Positions 1 to 7,158 of a stretch of DNA of 11,307 bases are shown piece by piece. How positions within the stretch are numbered: the stretch's first letter is position 1; the number at the start of each line of letters is the position of its first letter. A model generated the notes under the pieces. The model ran no database searches. It saw only the letters and a list, made by a program, of their open reading frames with translations, and had not been told where the DNA came from. This DNA is from Flavobacteriales bacterium. GTDB taxonomy: Bacteria; Bacteroidota; Bacteroidia; Flavobacteriales_D; Sanyastnellaceae. The position numbers were made by a program, and so were the translations under genes. The DNA lies in assembly GCA_027488055.1 (NCBI GenBank), contig JAIYCK010000297.1, positions 1 through 11,307 on the forward strand, given 5' to 3'.

Positions 1-1
1 C

Positions 2-1243
2 GTGAATAAATACCATGTAAGCGGTTGGCACATCAACGGAAGCTCTTGTACGTATGAAGCACTTCCCGCTAAACTCCGCGCATTGGATCACTCGCTGGGC
101 TGCGTCTTGAAAAATACTTCGTGCGTAGCCATTATGGCCCCCAAGTCCATTGACAGCATGGCCATCTTGTGCTGGCTAATAATTCGACGGATCACCTTTT
201 TGCCCATACCTGAAAACCTCACCAATGAAGAACAGCTCTTCGTGCTTAAAAAAAGCAAAGCAGAATGGTTGATCACCACCCGCGATCTGGCTTTTACAAA
301 ACATGCTCCAACCGCTGACCAACTCATTTTTATAGAGGATCTGAACCATGCCCAAGCCAATGGAAAACCTGTTAAAACCATCCTGCGCCGCGCGCAGTCT
401 TTGCAAAAGCCTATGATGCGATTGTTTCGTTCACACACTGAGCACAACGAATTGGCTTGTGTCCTGTTTCAAAAAAACCATTCGCATCAAATGGATTGTA
501 CTGCTTTGTCGTATCAAAATTTATTGGCTGTGATCACAGGCATTCGACAAGTGTATCAATTCCGAAACAACGGTGTTCAGCTTTCTGATATACCACATAG
601 CAGTGCGCATGGAATTGTAATGGAATTATTGTTGCCGCTGCTACATGGTATGAATTTACACATCGCCCAAACGCCACTGAGTGAGTCCACTTTTGTAAGT
701 CAACTGGAGCATTGCAAACCTGATTTGGTGATCGCCACTCCCTTGCAATTGCATCAATTGGCAAGCTTAGCGAGTCGTCAAAATCTGCCCTATTTGACGC
801 ATGTATTCACTGCCAATGTAGACGCCAATGATCCTGCAATTAGCCTCTTGCGCAATCGCCAAATCGAAGTGTTTGCATGCGCTGGTCTGAATCAAACCTC
901 ATCCGTTTTTGCGATCAATTTAGATGATTTTATCGGATCAGATATTGTGGGCAAGCCGATGCAACAAGAGAACCAAAAAGCGATGAGCATTGGCAAAGCA
1001 ATGCCAGGTGTGACTGTGAAAATAGCAGATCCAAATGGTACCGAATTGGAACCAGAATCATGGGGCTCACTTTGGATAAAAGGGGCCTGCGTAGCTCTTA
1101 TGCATCGCATACAAAGCGATTGTCAAGTGCAGTTGTTCGATGGTTGGTTGCAAACCAATTGGACCGCGCGCATGGATGCACAAGGCTTTATTTTCGTGGC
1201 TCATCCTCACTCAAATCTTCATACATCCTTCCTTATACAATGA
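2..1243 (+). CDS. Degenerate AMP-binding (acyl-CoA/acyl-ACP synthetase-like) protein, possibly 5'-partial
   Basis: This 413-residue protein has the layout of the ANL adenylating-enzyme N-domain. An opening like 'TYEAL..L' lies at residues 17-29, a segment like the family's active-site 'HSxGxxxxLLLPLLxG' at 199-216, 'GKAMPGVTVKIADPNGTEL' at 331-349, and 'LFDGW' plus 'ARMDAQGFIF' at 378-398. The best likeness I recall is the synthetase half of Aas-type acyltransferase/acyl-ACP synthetases. Nearly every catalytic motif is altered. The Ser/Thr/Gly-rich ATP loop is FQKNHSHQMD (156-165). The YGxTE motif reads AGLNQ (294-298), so its Mg-binding Glu is Gln. The TGD ribose-binding Asp is Trp387. The chain stops just after the A8 hinge region, without the roughly 100-residue C-domain and its Lys. 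I infer a pseudoenzyme or a decaying gene. The GTG at base 2 sits on the window edge, so the true start may lie upstream, possibly in a fusion. The fold is fairly sure; substrate and activity are unknown. Confidence 0.72.
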   Translation: MNKYHVSGWHINGSSCTYEALPAKLRALDHSLGCVLKNTSCVAIMAPKSIDSMAILCWLIIRRITFLPIPENLTNEEQLFVLKKSKAEWLITTRDLAFTKHAPTADQLIFIEDLNHAQANGKPVKTILRRAQSLQKPMMRLFRSHTEHNELACVLFQKNHSHQMDCTALSYQNLLAVITGIRQVYQFRNNGVQLSDIPHSSAHGIVMELLLPLLHGMNLHIAQTPLSESTFVSQLEHCKPDLVIATPLQLHQLASLASRQNLPYLTHVFTANVDANDPAISLLRNRQIEVFACAGLNQTSSVFAINLDDFIGSDIVGKPMQQENQKAMSIGKAMPGVTVKIADPNGTELEPESWGSLWIKGACVALMHRIQSDCQVQLFDGWLQTNWTARMDAQGFIFVAHPHSNLHTSFLIQ

Positions 1244-1314
1244 ATAAAAAACTACCCTATTTGTTGGCATGCAGCCCAAAGGCGATGGGGTATTGCGGTA
1301 AAAACAACAATGGT

Positions 1315-1338
1315 CCTCAATAGTTAATCTCATTGAGG
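1315..1338. terminator. Weak inverted repeat between convergent reading frames
   Basis: A perfect 7-bp stem (CCTCAAT at 1315-1321, ATTGAGG at 1332-1338) flanks a 10-base loop. It lies between the plus-strand AMP-binding gene and the minus-strand T9SS remnant. Read on the minus strand, the stem is followed after a few bases by a T-rich run (complement of 1297-1309), which could make it a weak intrinsic terminator for leuS/remnant transcription. On the plus strand no U-tract follows. The stem is short and AT-balanced, so the call is tentative. The rest of the gap 1244-1388 shows nothing else I can support. Confidence 0.25.
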
Positions 1339-1388
1339 CTCGTTACGAATCTATGTCATCAAACAACGATCAAATACCAAGCAATAAC

Positions 1389-1637
1389 CTATTGAACGAC
1401 TACACGATGGGGAATAAACCCATCAGATGTATGTGCTATTAGCGTATAGACACCCGCAGCCAACTGAGAGCAATCCAACATTGAATCTGACGATTTTTCA
1501 AGCATAACACGCGCTCCTTGGGCATCATACATTTGCAGATCCATGATGTGTTCATCACTCATCACAAAGAGTTTATCATTCACAGGATTTGGATGGACAC
1601 AGGAGAAAAGGTCAATCGTCTGTGCGTGTCTACATTG
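1389..1637 (-). pseudogene. Orphan T9SS type A C-terminal sorting domain (headless cargo remnant)
   Basis: On the minus strand the open frame runs from just inside a stop at 1640-1638 to the TAG at 1391-1389, about 82 codons. It encodes a textbook Por/type IX secretion C-terminal sorting domain. The opening is 'VHPNPVNDKLFV', with the conserved PNP. Then come 'LQMYDAQGARV' (the V/I-Y-D-x-x-G-R strand), 'LAAGVYTL' (the L-x-x-G-x-Y signature) and a final 'RVVVQ'. In this family the domain is the last ~80 residues of much larger secreted or surface proteins and directs them through the T9SS. Here no catalytic or adhesive body precedes it. There is no ATG; the first usual start codon is a GTG at 1583, inside the domain and after the PNP. 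Only about 50 bases separate it from the leuS stop, so the body appears to have been deleted. Domain identity is strong; remnant status is inferred. Confidence 0.82.
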
Positions 1638-1692
1638 TTAAGGTTTGAATAATATGGTCAAAATATCATTCCACCAAAAAAATTCCAAAACT

Positions 1693-4515
1693 TTACACTA
1701 CCACGTTCACTATTCGCTTGGGAACCACAATCACTTTTTTAGGTGATTTACCATCGAGCATCTTAATTGTTTGTTCGTTCGCCAGCACTGCAGCAGTGAC
1801 TGCTTCTTGATCGAGCTGTATTCCCAGCGTCAAGAAGAACTTCGTTTTGCCATTTAGCGAGATAGGATATTCAAACGCATCTGTCTCCAAATATTCAGCG
1901 GTCCAAGCAGGCCATTCAGCATCGCATATACTTTCAGTGTGTCCCATTCTCTCCCACAATTCCTCCGCAAGGTGCGGTGCATAGGGCGCGAGCAAAATGC
2001 ACAAAGGCTCCAAGATCGCTTTTTTGTTGCACTGAAGATCGGTAAGCTCATTTACACAAATCATCATGGTGCTCACCACCGTGTTCCAAGAGAATCTATT
2101 CAAATCTTCGGTCACGCGTTTGATACATGTATGCAATACCTTCAATTCCTCGCGAGTGGGTGACTCATCGCTCAATGCAATTTGCCCTTCCTTGTCCATG
2201 GTCAAGCGCGTTAGTTTGCGCAAGAAATTGTGCACGCCATTGATCCCTTTGGTGTCCCACGGTTTGCTTTGTTCCACTGGCCCCAAAAACATCTCATACA
2301 TACGCAACGTATCAGCGCCAAATTTTTCGCAGAGATCGTCGGGATTGGCCACATTGAACCAGCGCTTCGACATTTTATCGATCGCAAATGTGCAAGTGTA
2401 TTTGCCATCGTCATTCAATATGAAAGTGGCATCCGCGTATTCAGGTAACCATTTCTTGAAGCCCTCAAGATCCAAGACATCATTGTCAACGAGCGAAATG
2501 TCGACGTAAAGTTGCTGGGTATCATATTGGTCCCTTTTCTCAGCGGTAACAAACTGATTGGTGCCTGCGATACGATATACATGGCTGCTTCGTCCTAAGA
2601 TCATTCCTTGATTGATCATTCTTTTGAATGGCTCGTCAAAAGGAATATATCCCAAGTCAAACAAAATCTTTGTCCAGAAACGACTGTACAACAAATGACC
2701 TGTGCCATGCTCAGCTCCGCCCATGTACAAATCCACTTGATTCCAATAAGCCACTTTTTCAGGCGATGCAAAAGCCTCTTCGTTGGTGGGATCCATGTAC
2801 CTCAAAAAATACCAAGATGAACCAGCCCAGCCAGGCATGGTGTTGAATTCCATGCGATCACCCTGCCACACATTCCATGCTTCGCGCTCCGCTCGAGCCA
2901 ATGGTGGTTCTCCTTCTTCGGTGGGCAAATACTTGTCCACATCAGGCAATGTGACTTGCTCTTGGCGAGGATCCAAGTAATACGGTATGTTGTTCTTATA
3001 ATAGATTGGAAACGGCTCGCCCCAATATCGCTGGCGACTGAAGACCGCGTCCCTCATTCTGTAGTTGATTTTGCCTTTACCGCAGCCCTTGGCTTCGATC
3101 GCTTCAATTACAGACTTGGTCGCTTCCTTGTATCCTAGGCCATTCAAAAAATCAGAATGGGCCAAGATCGATTCTTTGGACGTTTCCGCTTTTTGACTTA
3201 CGTCGATGCCTTCGAAAATCGCGGGGATAGGTAAATTGAATTTTTGTGCAAAATCCCAATCGCGCTGATCACCCGCTGGAACAGCCATGACGGCGCCTGT
3301 GCCGTAGCCGGCTAGTACGTATTCGCCAATCCAAACAGGCACCAATTGGTCGGTAAAAGGGTGCATTACGAACGCCCCCGTAAAACATCCTGTGACATTC
3401 TTAACATCCGCCTGACGATCGCGCTCTGTTTTTAGTTTGGCGGATGCCATGTATTGCTCCACGTTTCCGCGTTGTTCGTCCGTGGCGATCTCTAACACTA
3501 ATGGATGCTCAGGAGCTAACGTGAGAAAAGAAACACCAAAAATGGTGTCAGGACGTGTAGTAAATACCCCGATCACATGGGAACTGTTCTGAACAGCAAA
3601 TTCGACATAGGCACCTTCGCTTTTTCCAATCCAATTGCGCTGTACCTCCTTGATGCTTTCGCTCCATTCAATGGTGTCGAGGCCTCGCAACAACCGATCT
3701 GCATACGCACGGATGCGCATGCTCCATTGCGTCATTTTCTTTTGTTCCACTGGATGACCGCCTCGTTCACTGACCCCATCCTTGATCTCATCATTGGCCA
3801 GAACAGTTCCCAAAGCAGGACACCAGTTCACTACTGAGTCAGCTAGATAAGCCAGACGGAAATGCATCAATATCAATTGCTGCTGCTCTTCATTCATGCT
3901 CTTCCAATCGGTGGCCGTAAATTCACCTTCAAAGTTTGGTCCGAAGAAGAAACGTGCTGCATCCATTTGCTTGTACCAATCTTCATCGCACACCGCGTGA
4001 ACTCCATAGGTACCGTTGGATTCAAACTTTGCGATCAGGGAGTCGATGGGTTCTGCGCGATCGGTTTCTTGATTGTACCAGGCATTATAAATAAGGCCAA
4101 AAATCCATTGGGTCCATTTGTAATAGGAAGGATCACTGGTGCGCACTTCTCGTTCCCAATCGTAGCTGAATCCTATTTGATCCAATTGCTGGCGATAGCG
4201 CGCAATATTATGTGCAGTGGTGACCGCTGGATGCTGGCCCGTTTGAATGGCATATTGCTCAGCTGGCAAACCAAAACTATCATAACCCATTGGATGCAGC
4301 ACATTGAAGCCCTTGTGACGCATGTAACGAGCGTAAATATCGCTGGCGATGTATCCCAATGGATGACCTACGTGCAAACCCGCGCCGCTTGGATACGGAA
4401 ACATATCCAGCACATAAAATTTAGCCTTTTCTGTTTGCTCAGTGACAGCATAGGTGCGTCGCTTGCGCCACTCCGTCTGCCATTTGCGTTCTATTTCGTT
4501 GAAATGATATTCCAT
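1693..4515 (-). CDS. leuS: Leucyl-tRNA synthetase
   Basis: Cytosolic class I aminoacyl-tRNA synthetase that charges tRNA-Leu with leucine using ATP, essential for translation. Numbering is from the ATG at 4515 (940 residues). The HIGH-type motif is HVGH at 48-51 after 'YPSGAGL'. The CP1 editing domain shows TTRPDT at 319-324 and GTGAVMAVP at 405-413, followed by the editing Asp at 416 in 'GDQRDWDFA'. The class I signature 2 is KMSKR at 714-718 in 'DKMSKRWFNV', with Arg in place of the last Ser. A long insertion (about residues 643-712) precedes it, as I expect for Bacteroidota LeuRS. The 4515 start is preferred over an in-frame upstream codon at 4551: 'MEYHFNEIERKWQ' is where family members begin, AGGAG sits 7 bases upstream (complement of 4523-4527), and a candidate -7 element lies between the two starts. 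It ends with 'VVV', as full-length proteins often do. No truncation or frameshift is seen. Confidence 0.98.
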   Translation of the reverse strand: MEYHFNEIERKWQTEWRKRRTYAVTEQTEKAKFYVLDMFPYPSGAGLHVGHPLGYIASDIYARYMRHKGFNVLHPMGYDSFGLPAEQYAIQTGQHPAVTTAHNIARYRQQLDQIGFSYDWEREVRTSDPSYYKWTQWIFGLIYNAWYNQETDRAEPIDSLIAKFESNGTYGVHAVCDEDWYKQMDAARFFFGPNFEGEFTATDWKSMNEEQQQLILMHFRLAYLADSVVNWCPALGTVLANDEIKDGVSERGGHPVEQKKMTQWSMRIRAYADRLLRGLDTIEWSESIKEVQRNWIGKSEGAYVEFAVQNSSHVIGVFTTRPDTIFGVSFLTLAPEHPLVLEIATDEQRGNVEQYMASAKLKTERDRQADVKNVTGCFTGAFVMHPFTDQLVPVWIGEYVLAGYGTGAVMAVPAGDQRDWDFAQKFNLPIPAIFEGIDVSQKAETSKESILAHSDFLNGLGYKEATKSVIEAIEAKGCGKGKINYRMRDAVFSRQRYWGEPFPIYYKNNIPYYLDPRQEQVTLPDVDKYLPTEEGEPPLARAEREAWNVWQGDRMEFNTMPGWAGSSWYFLRYMDPTNEEAFASPEKVAYWNQVDLYMGGAEHGTGHLLYSRFWTKILFDLGYIPFDEPFKRMINQGMILGRSSHVYRIAGTNQFVTAEKRDQYDTQQLYVDISLVDNDVLDLEGFKKWLPEYADATFILNDDGKYTCTFAIDKMSKRWFNVANPDDLCEKFGADTLRMYEMFLGPVEQSKPWDTKGINGVHNFLRKLTRLTMDKEGQIALSDESPTREELKVLHTCIKRVTEDLNRFSWNTVVSTMMICVNELTDLQCNKKAILEPLCILLAPYAPHLAEELWERMGHTESICDAEWPAWTAEYLETDAFEYPISLNGKTKFFLTLGIQLDQEAVTAAVLANEQTIKMLDGKSPKKVIVVPKRIVNVVV

Positions 4516-4537
4516 AATGATGCTCCTGCAATAGAGC

Positions 4538-4594
4538 GCAAATGTACGCACAGCGCACTGCCTCGCGGATCTTTGCGTCGGATTTTACATTTGC
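4538..4594. repeat. 9-bp perfect inverted repeat in the leuS/yfiR-like divergent region
   Basis: GCAAATGTA at 4538-4546 is the exact reverse complement of TACATTTGC at 4586-4594, with 39 bases between them. Each arm contains a TAnnTTTG octamer, one pointing to leuS and the other to the plus-strand operon. The repeat could be two promoters of the same form, or a binding site pair for a regulator of the divergent region. By eye alone, chance cannot be excluded. Confidence 0.35.
4539..4546 (-). promoter_or_regulatory. Candidate leuS promoter -7 element (TACATTTG)
   Basis: Read on the minus strand, 4546-4539 is TACATTTG, an exact match to the Bacteroidota -7 consensus TAnnTTTG. It lies about 23 bases upstream of the chosen leuS ATG at 4515, which would give a leader of under 20 bases. 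The matching -33 TTTG is not well conserved at about 19 bases upstream (TCCG-like). The position is good, but the element rests on one motif. Confidence 0.45.
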
Positions 4595-4702
4595 ATTCTA
4601 CAACCATTCGCGGGATTGATAGTGATTTTATCATCTCAAATGGGACTTTGGTTATTCGTAATGGCCTGCCATATTCTATTAGCACTATGAGTATTAACAT
4701 TT

Positions 4703-4731
4703 GGCCGTGCAGAACCGCACGAAACGCGGCC
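4703..4731. repeat. GC-rich nested palindrome upstream of the yfiR-like operon
   Basis: Two overlapping hairpin pairings are visible. The outer pairs GGCCG (4703-4707) with CGGCC (4727-4731); the inner pairs CGTGC (4706-4710) with GCACG (4717-4721). The element is GC-rich in otherwise AT-leaning spacer. It ends where the -33 region of the candidate operon promoter would be, so it could act as an operator. The remaining 4595-4752 stretch holds nothing else I can name. Confidence 0.3.
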
Positions 4732-4760
4732 CTGAACGTAACCTTCTCAAGCTAGATTTG
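4731..4760 (+). promoter_or_regulatory. Candidate Bacteroidota-type promoter for the four-gene operon
   Basis: TAGATTTG at 4753-4760 matches the TAnnTTTG -7 consensus exactly. CCTG at 4731-4734 lies 18 bases upstream and matches only half of the -33 TTTG. Transcription would begin near 4767, giving a leader of about 25 bases before the TTG start at 4792. There is no other promoter candidate of equal quality nearer the gene. The call rests on one good half-site. Confidence 0.45.
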
Positions 4761-4791
4761 GTATCAAGGACTAGTTTGCCTTCGTGATCAT

Positions 4792-5319
4792 TTGCGCCAT
4801 CTATTAATTACATATATACTACTGATGACCAGTTCTTTGGTCACTCATTCGGTATGGGCGCAGCTGCCTGAGGACGATGTGGTGGCCATGATGAAGGCCA
4901 ATTATCTCTATCAATTCAGCAACAATAACAATTGGCCATCCGAAGCGAAGAAAGGTAAATTTTACGTTGGTGTATTGGGCAATGGTGCTGTTTATAGCGT
5001 AATGCTCGAAAAATATGGAGCAAAGCCCATCGGCAGTCAAACATTGGAGGTACTCGCTCTCACTGACGTCCCAAATAATCAGCCTCTGCATGTGCTCTAT
5101 GTCGATAAATCGCGCAAAGCGGATATGCCCAAAATTCTTAAGGAATACAAGGATAAAAACACGCTGATCGTGACAAGTTGGGATGGCGGTATCACCCAAG
5201 GCGGTCAAATCAATTTCAAAATGGATAATGGTTTCTTGCGTTATCAATTGGATCGTCCAGCCATGGAAAATCGAAAAATTACACCTGGAATAAAAATCAT
5301 TCAATGGGCAGTACAATAA
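4792..5319 (+). CDS. YfiR-like periplasmic protein (DUF4154 family)
   Basis: Small exported protein of 175 residues. The TTG start gives a good Sec signal peptide: Arg2, a hydrophobic core, and a VWA|Q cleavage site at 23/24. The first in-frame ATG (4825) would cut that peptide short, so TTG is preferred; an in-frame stop at 4753 bounds it upstream. The mature part has the YfiR/DUF4154 pattern: 'KANYLYQFSNNNNWP' (35-49), like the family's Y-K-A-x-x-L-Y-N-F-x-x-x-x-x-W-P; 'VGVLGNG' (59-65); 'LHVLYVDKS' (99-107); 'TLIVTSWDGG' (124-133); 'GGQINF' (137-142); and 'RKITPGIKIIQWA' near the end. In Pseudomonas, YfiR binds and represses a HAMP-containing membrane enzyme from the periplasm. Here the likely partner is the HAMP phosphatase three genes on. 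There is no cysteine at all, so the disulfide-based control known for Pseudomonas YfiR is not possible. It overlaps the next gene by 16 bases. Confidence 0.82.
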   Translation: MRHLLITYILLMTSSLVTHSVWAQLPEDDVVAMMKANYLYQFSNNNNWPSEAKKGKFYVGVLGNGAVYSVMLEKYGAKPIGSQTLEVLALTDVPNNQPLHVLYVDKSRKADMPKILKEYKDKNTLIVTSWDGGITQGGQINFKMDNGFLRYQLDRPAMENRKITPGIKIIQWAVQ

Positions 5320-6233
5320 AATATTTGGTGGTTTGCATCTTCGCCATGGTCAGCCTGACCATGGCGCAGGTCTATGCGCAGACTCCAGCTATTGCAGCGG
5401 AGGCTGTTGAATTGTGCCAAGCCAAAAAATTCCAAGAAGCGCTTACTTCCATCCAAAAAGGAATTGATGACCCGCAGGACTCAAAACATCCCTATACATG
5501 GTTTGTCAAAGGATTCATTCATAAGGAGGCCTATAAGTGCGACGAGATGTATCAACGCTCTAGTCAGCACAGGGAAATCGCGGTGAAGTGTTTTGAAAAA
5601 TCCCTTCAACTTGACGATAAGCGCGAATTTGTCGCTCAAACCCACGTCGCCTTAAAATATTTGGCATCCACCTATTTCAATGATGCCATGCTGGCAAGCA
5701 GGGAATTCGATTTAGCATCTCCAGAAGAATATATCACATATTTTCACACCTTTCGCAGGCTCATGCGCATGGTAGATCCCGTGACCGATTTGTCTCCATT
5801 CGAACATGATTTGCTGAAAAGTGCGGGTCAGCGTTATTTTGAAATATGGCAACTCGATACTGATCAAGATGGTCCAGCCAATCAAGCCGCCGCTAAATTC
5901 TTGGAGGCCTTGGGTCATGATAGCACTGATTGTCATATCTACTACAATCTTGGCGTGGTGTATTACAACCGTGCGGTGTTCAAGTATCGGTCACTGAATG
6001 TAGATACCGAGATGGATGAACTCTTCACGATTCAAACCGAAAGTGTGGGGCTGCTGCAAAAAGCATTGCAGGTATTCACCAATGGTCAACGTATATGTCC
6101 AGAAGATGGTGATATTTTAAAAGGTCTTTTGTATATCAACAAAGCCTTTGAAAATGAAAAGAATGTGGAATATTTTAAATCGGAAATAGAAAGATTGATA
6201 GATGAAGGCAAGATCAAGAAGCCTGAAGATTGA
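5304..6233 (+). CDS. Exported TPR-like helical repeat protein, first of a tandem paralogous pair
   Basis: A 309-residue protein with an N-terminal signal peptide: Lys6, a hydrophobic stretch 7-22, and a VYA|Q site at about 25/26. That places it in the periplasm. The mature part is helical, with TPR-like units: 'AVELCQAKKFQEALTSIQKGI' (34-54), 'YTWFVKGFIHKEAYK' (64-78), 'AVKCFEKSLQLD' (93-104) and 'DCHIYYNLGVVYYNRAV' (209-225), then 'ICPEDGDI' (264-271). A charged tail (284-309) is probably coiled or disordered. The start codon lies inside the yfiR-like gene, 16 bases before that gene ends, which suggests translational coupling. It aligns along most of its length with the next gene product. 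I do not recognise a named family. A role as scaffold or binding partner for the envelope sensing module is inferred from operon context only. Confidence 0.75.
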   Translation: MGSTIKYLVVCIFAMVSLTMAQVYAQTPAIAAEAVELCQAKKFQEALTSIQKGIDDPQDSKHPYTWFVKGFIHKEAYKCDEMYQRSSQHREIAVKCFEKSLQLDDKREFVAQTHVALKYLASTYFNDAMLASREFDLASPEEYITYFHTFRRLMRMVDPVTDLSPFEHDLLKSAGQRYFEIWQLDTDQDGPANQAAAKFLEALGHDSTDCHIYYNLGVVYYNRAVFKYRSLNVDTEMDELFTIQTESVGLLQKALQVFTNGQRICPEDGDILKGLLYINKAFENEKNVEYFKSEIERLIDEGKIKKPED

Positions 6234-6249
6234 TCCAATTTCCTATCTT

Positions 6250-7158
6250 ATGAAACCCTGTATCACCCTCATCAAAAGCTCAATTGTATCCAGCAGACTA
6301 TGGCTCCTTTCGAAGGGGCTTTTGTTGTTTGTTGCCTTAACCATTGGATGTGAGCTAAAATCTCAAGGCCCGCCTTCAATGGCAACGCAAGCTGCACAAC
6401 TCTGTCAAGATAAGAAATTAGATGAGGCCTTTTTGACCATTCAAAAAGCCTTGGAGGACCCACTTGAGAATCAGAAGTCATACACGTGGTATGTGCATGG
6501 TTTTGTTTGCAAAGAAATCTATAAAACCCGCGAAGCTCATTTGCGTCAAAGTGCTTGGCGCATGGAAGCGATTCATGCATTTGAAAAAGCTGAAGCCATT
6601 GAGCCGTCCACCGATGCCAATGGTACTGCTGCACTAAGATATCTGATGAATACCCTTTACAATGATGCCGTCTTATCTAGCAATGATTTTACCCTTAACA
6701 ACGAATTCAAATCAGACTCGCTGTTTGCACAATACAAAGCCGTTGCCAGCAGATTGAACTTGCTTGCTGAACGTGAACTCAGAGAAAATGAAACACAATT
6801 CTTGAAGTCAAAGGCACAACATTACTTTGAGCTTTGGAATAACCAATCGGATTCAGACTATGGCAATACCATGGCCATCCAATATTATTCCAAAGCACTG
6901 GAGCTTGCTCCTGAAGATTGTGTGGCAGTATATAACATTGGTGTTGCATATTATGACCAAGCCGTGGCTCAAGCTACCACCGAAGGTTTGTTGTTAAGTG
7001 AGATGACTCGTGTGCAAATTGCACACAACTATTTCGTGAAGGCAAGTTCTATTTGCCCAGAAGATCCCATGATCCAATCCGCATTGAAACTAACCTCAGC
7101 ACATTCCAGTCAAAAAATAAATGAGCCGAGAAATAAACTTTTGTTGCGCAAAAAATAA
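6250..7158 (+). CDS. Putative TPR-like lipoprotein, second of a tandem paralogous pair
   Basis: I take the ATG at 6250 (302 residues), 16 bases after the previous stop. An in-frame ATG at 6202 would add 16 residues, overlap the upstream gene and push the signal peptide inward. The N-terminus carries several Lys/Arg, then a hydrophobic run 'LLLFVALTIGC'. Cys34 sits in a plausible, non-ideal lipobox (L-T-I-G-C), so the protein may be lipid-anchored. The body matches the upstream protein: 'QLCQDKKLDEAFLTIQKAL' (50-68), 'YTWYVHGFVCKEIYK' (78-92), 'LRYLMNTLYNDAVLSSNDF' (129-147), 'KAQHYFELWN' (188-197), 'CVAVYNIGVAYYDQAV' (224-239) and 'ICPEDP' (268-273). 'YYSKALELAPED' (212-223) is TPR-like. The basic tail ends in RKK. 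Its TAA is followed directly by the GTG start of the phosphatase. The precise role is unknown. Confidence 0.74.
   Translation: MKPCITLIKSSIVSSRLWLLSKGLLLFVALTIGCELKSQGPPSMATQAAQLCQDKKLDEAFLTIQKALEDPLENQKSYTWYVHGFVCKEIYKTREAHLRQSAWRMEAIHAFEKAEAIEPSTDANGTAALRYLMNTLYNDAVLSSNDFTLNNEFKSDSLFAQYKAVASRLNLLAERELRENETQFLKSKAQHYFELWNNQSDSDYGNTMAIQYYSKALELAPEDCVAVYNIGVAYYDQAVAQATTEGLLLSEMTRVQIAHNYFVKASSICPEDPMIQSALKLTSAHSSQKINEPRNKLLLRKK

Noticed and set aside
1240..1323. 27-codon frame starting in an ATGA overlap with the AMP-binding stop, with a LLAC lipobox-like segment
   Set aside because: It is too short and its hydrophobic stretch too brief for a convincing lipoprotein; nothing supports expression beyond the overlap.
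1641..1692. Search for a missing N-terminal part of the T9SS cargo by frameshift
   Set aside because: All frames in these 52 bases hit stops or give no cargo-like sequence; there is no room for a body before leuS.
3862..4755. Long open frame (297 codons) on the plus strand opposite the 5' part of leuS and into the spacer
   Set aside because: Most of it is antisense to a clearly conserved leuS coding region, and its translation shows no recognisable domain. It shares frame with the yfiR-like gene but is cut by a stop at 4753.
4819..5316. 165-codon open frame on the minus strand
   Set aside because: It is antisense to the YfiR-like gene, which has the better protein pattern and signal peptide; the minus product has no family features.
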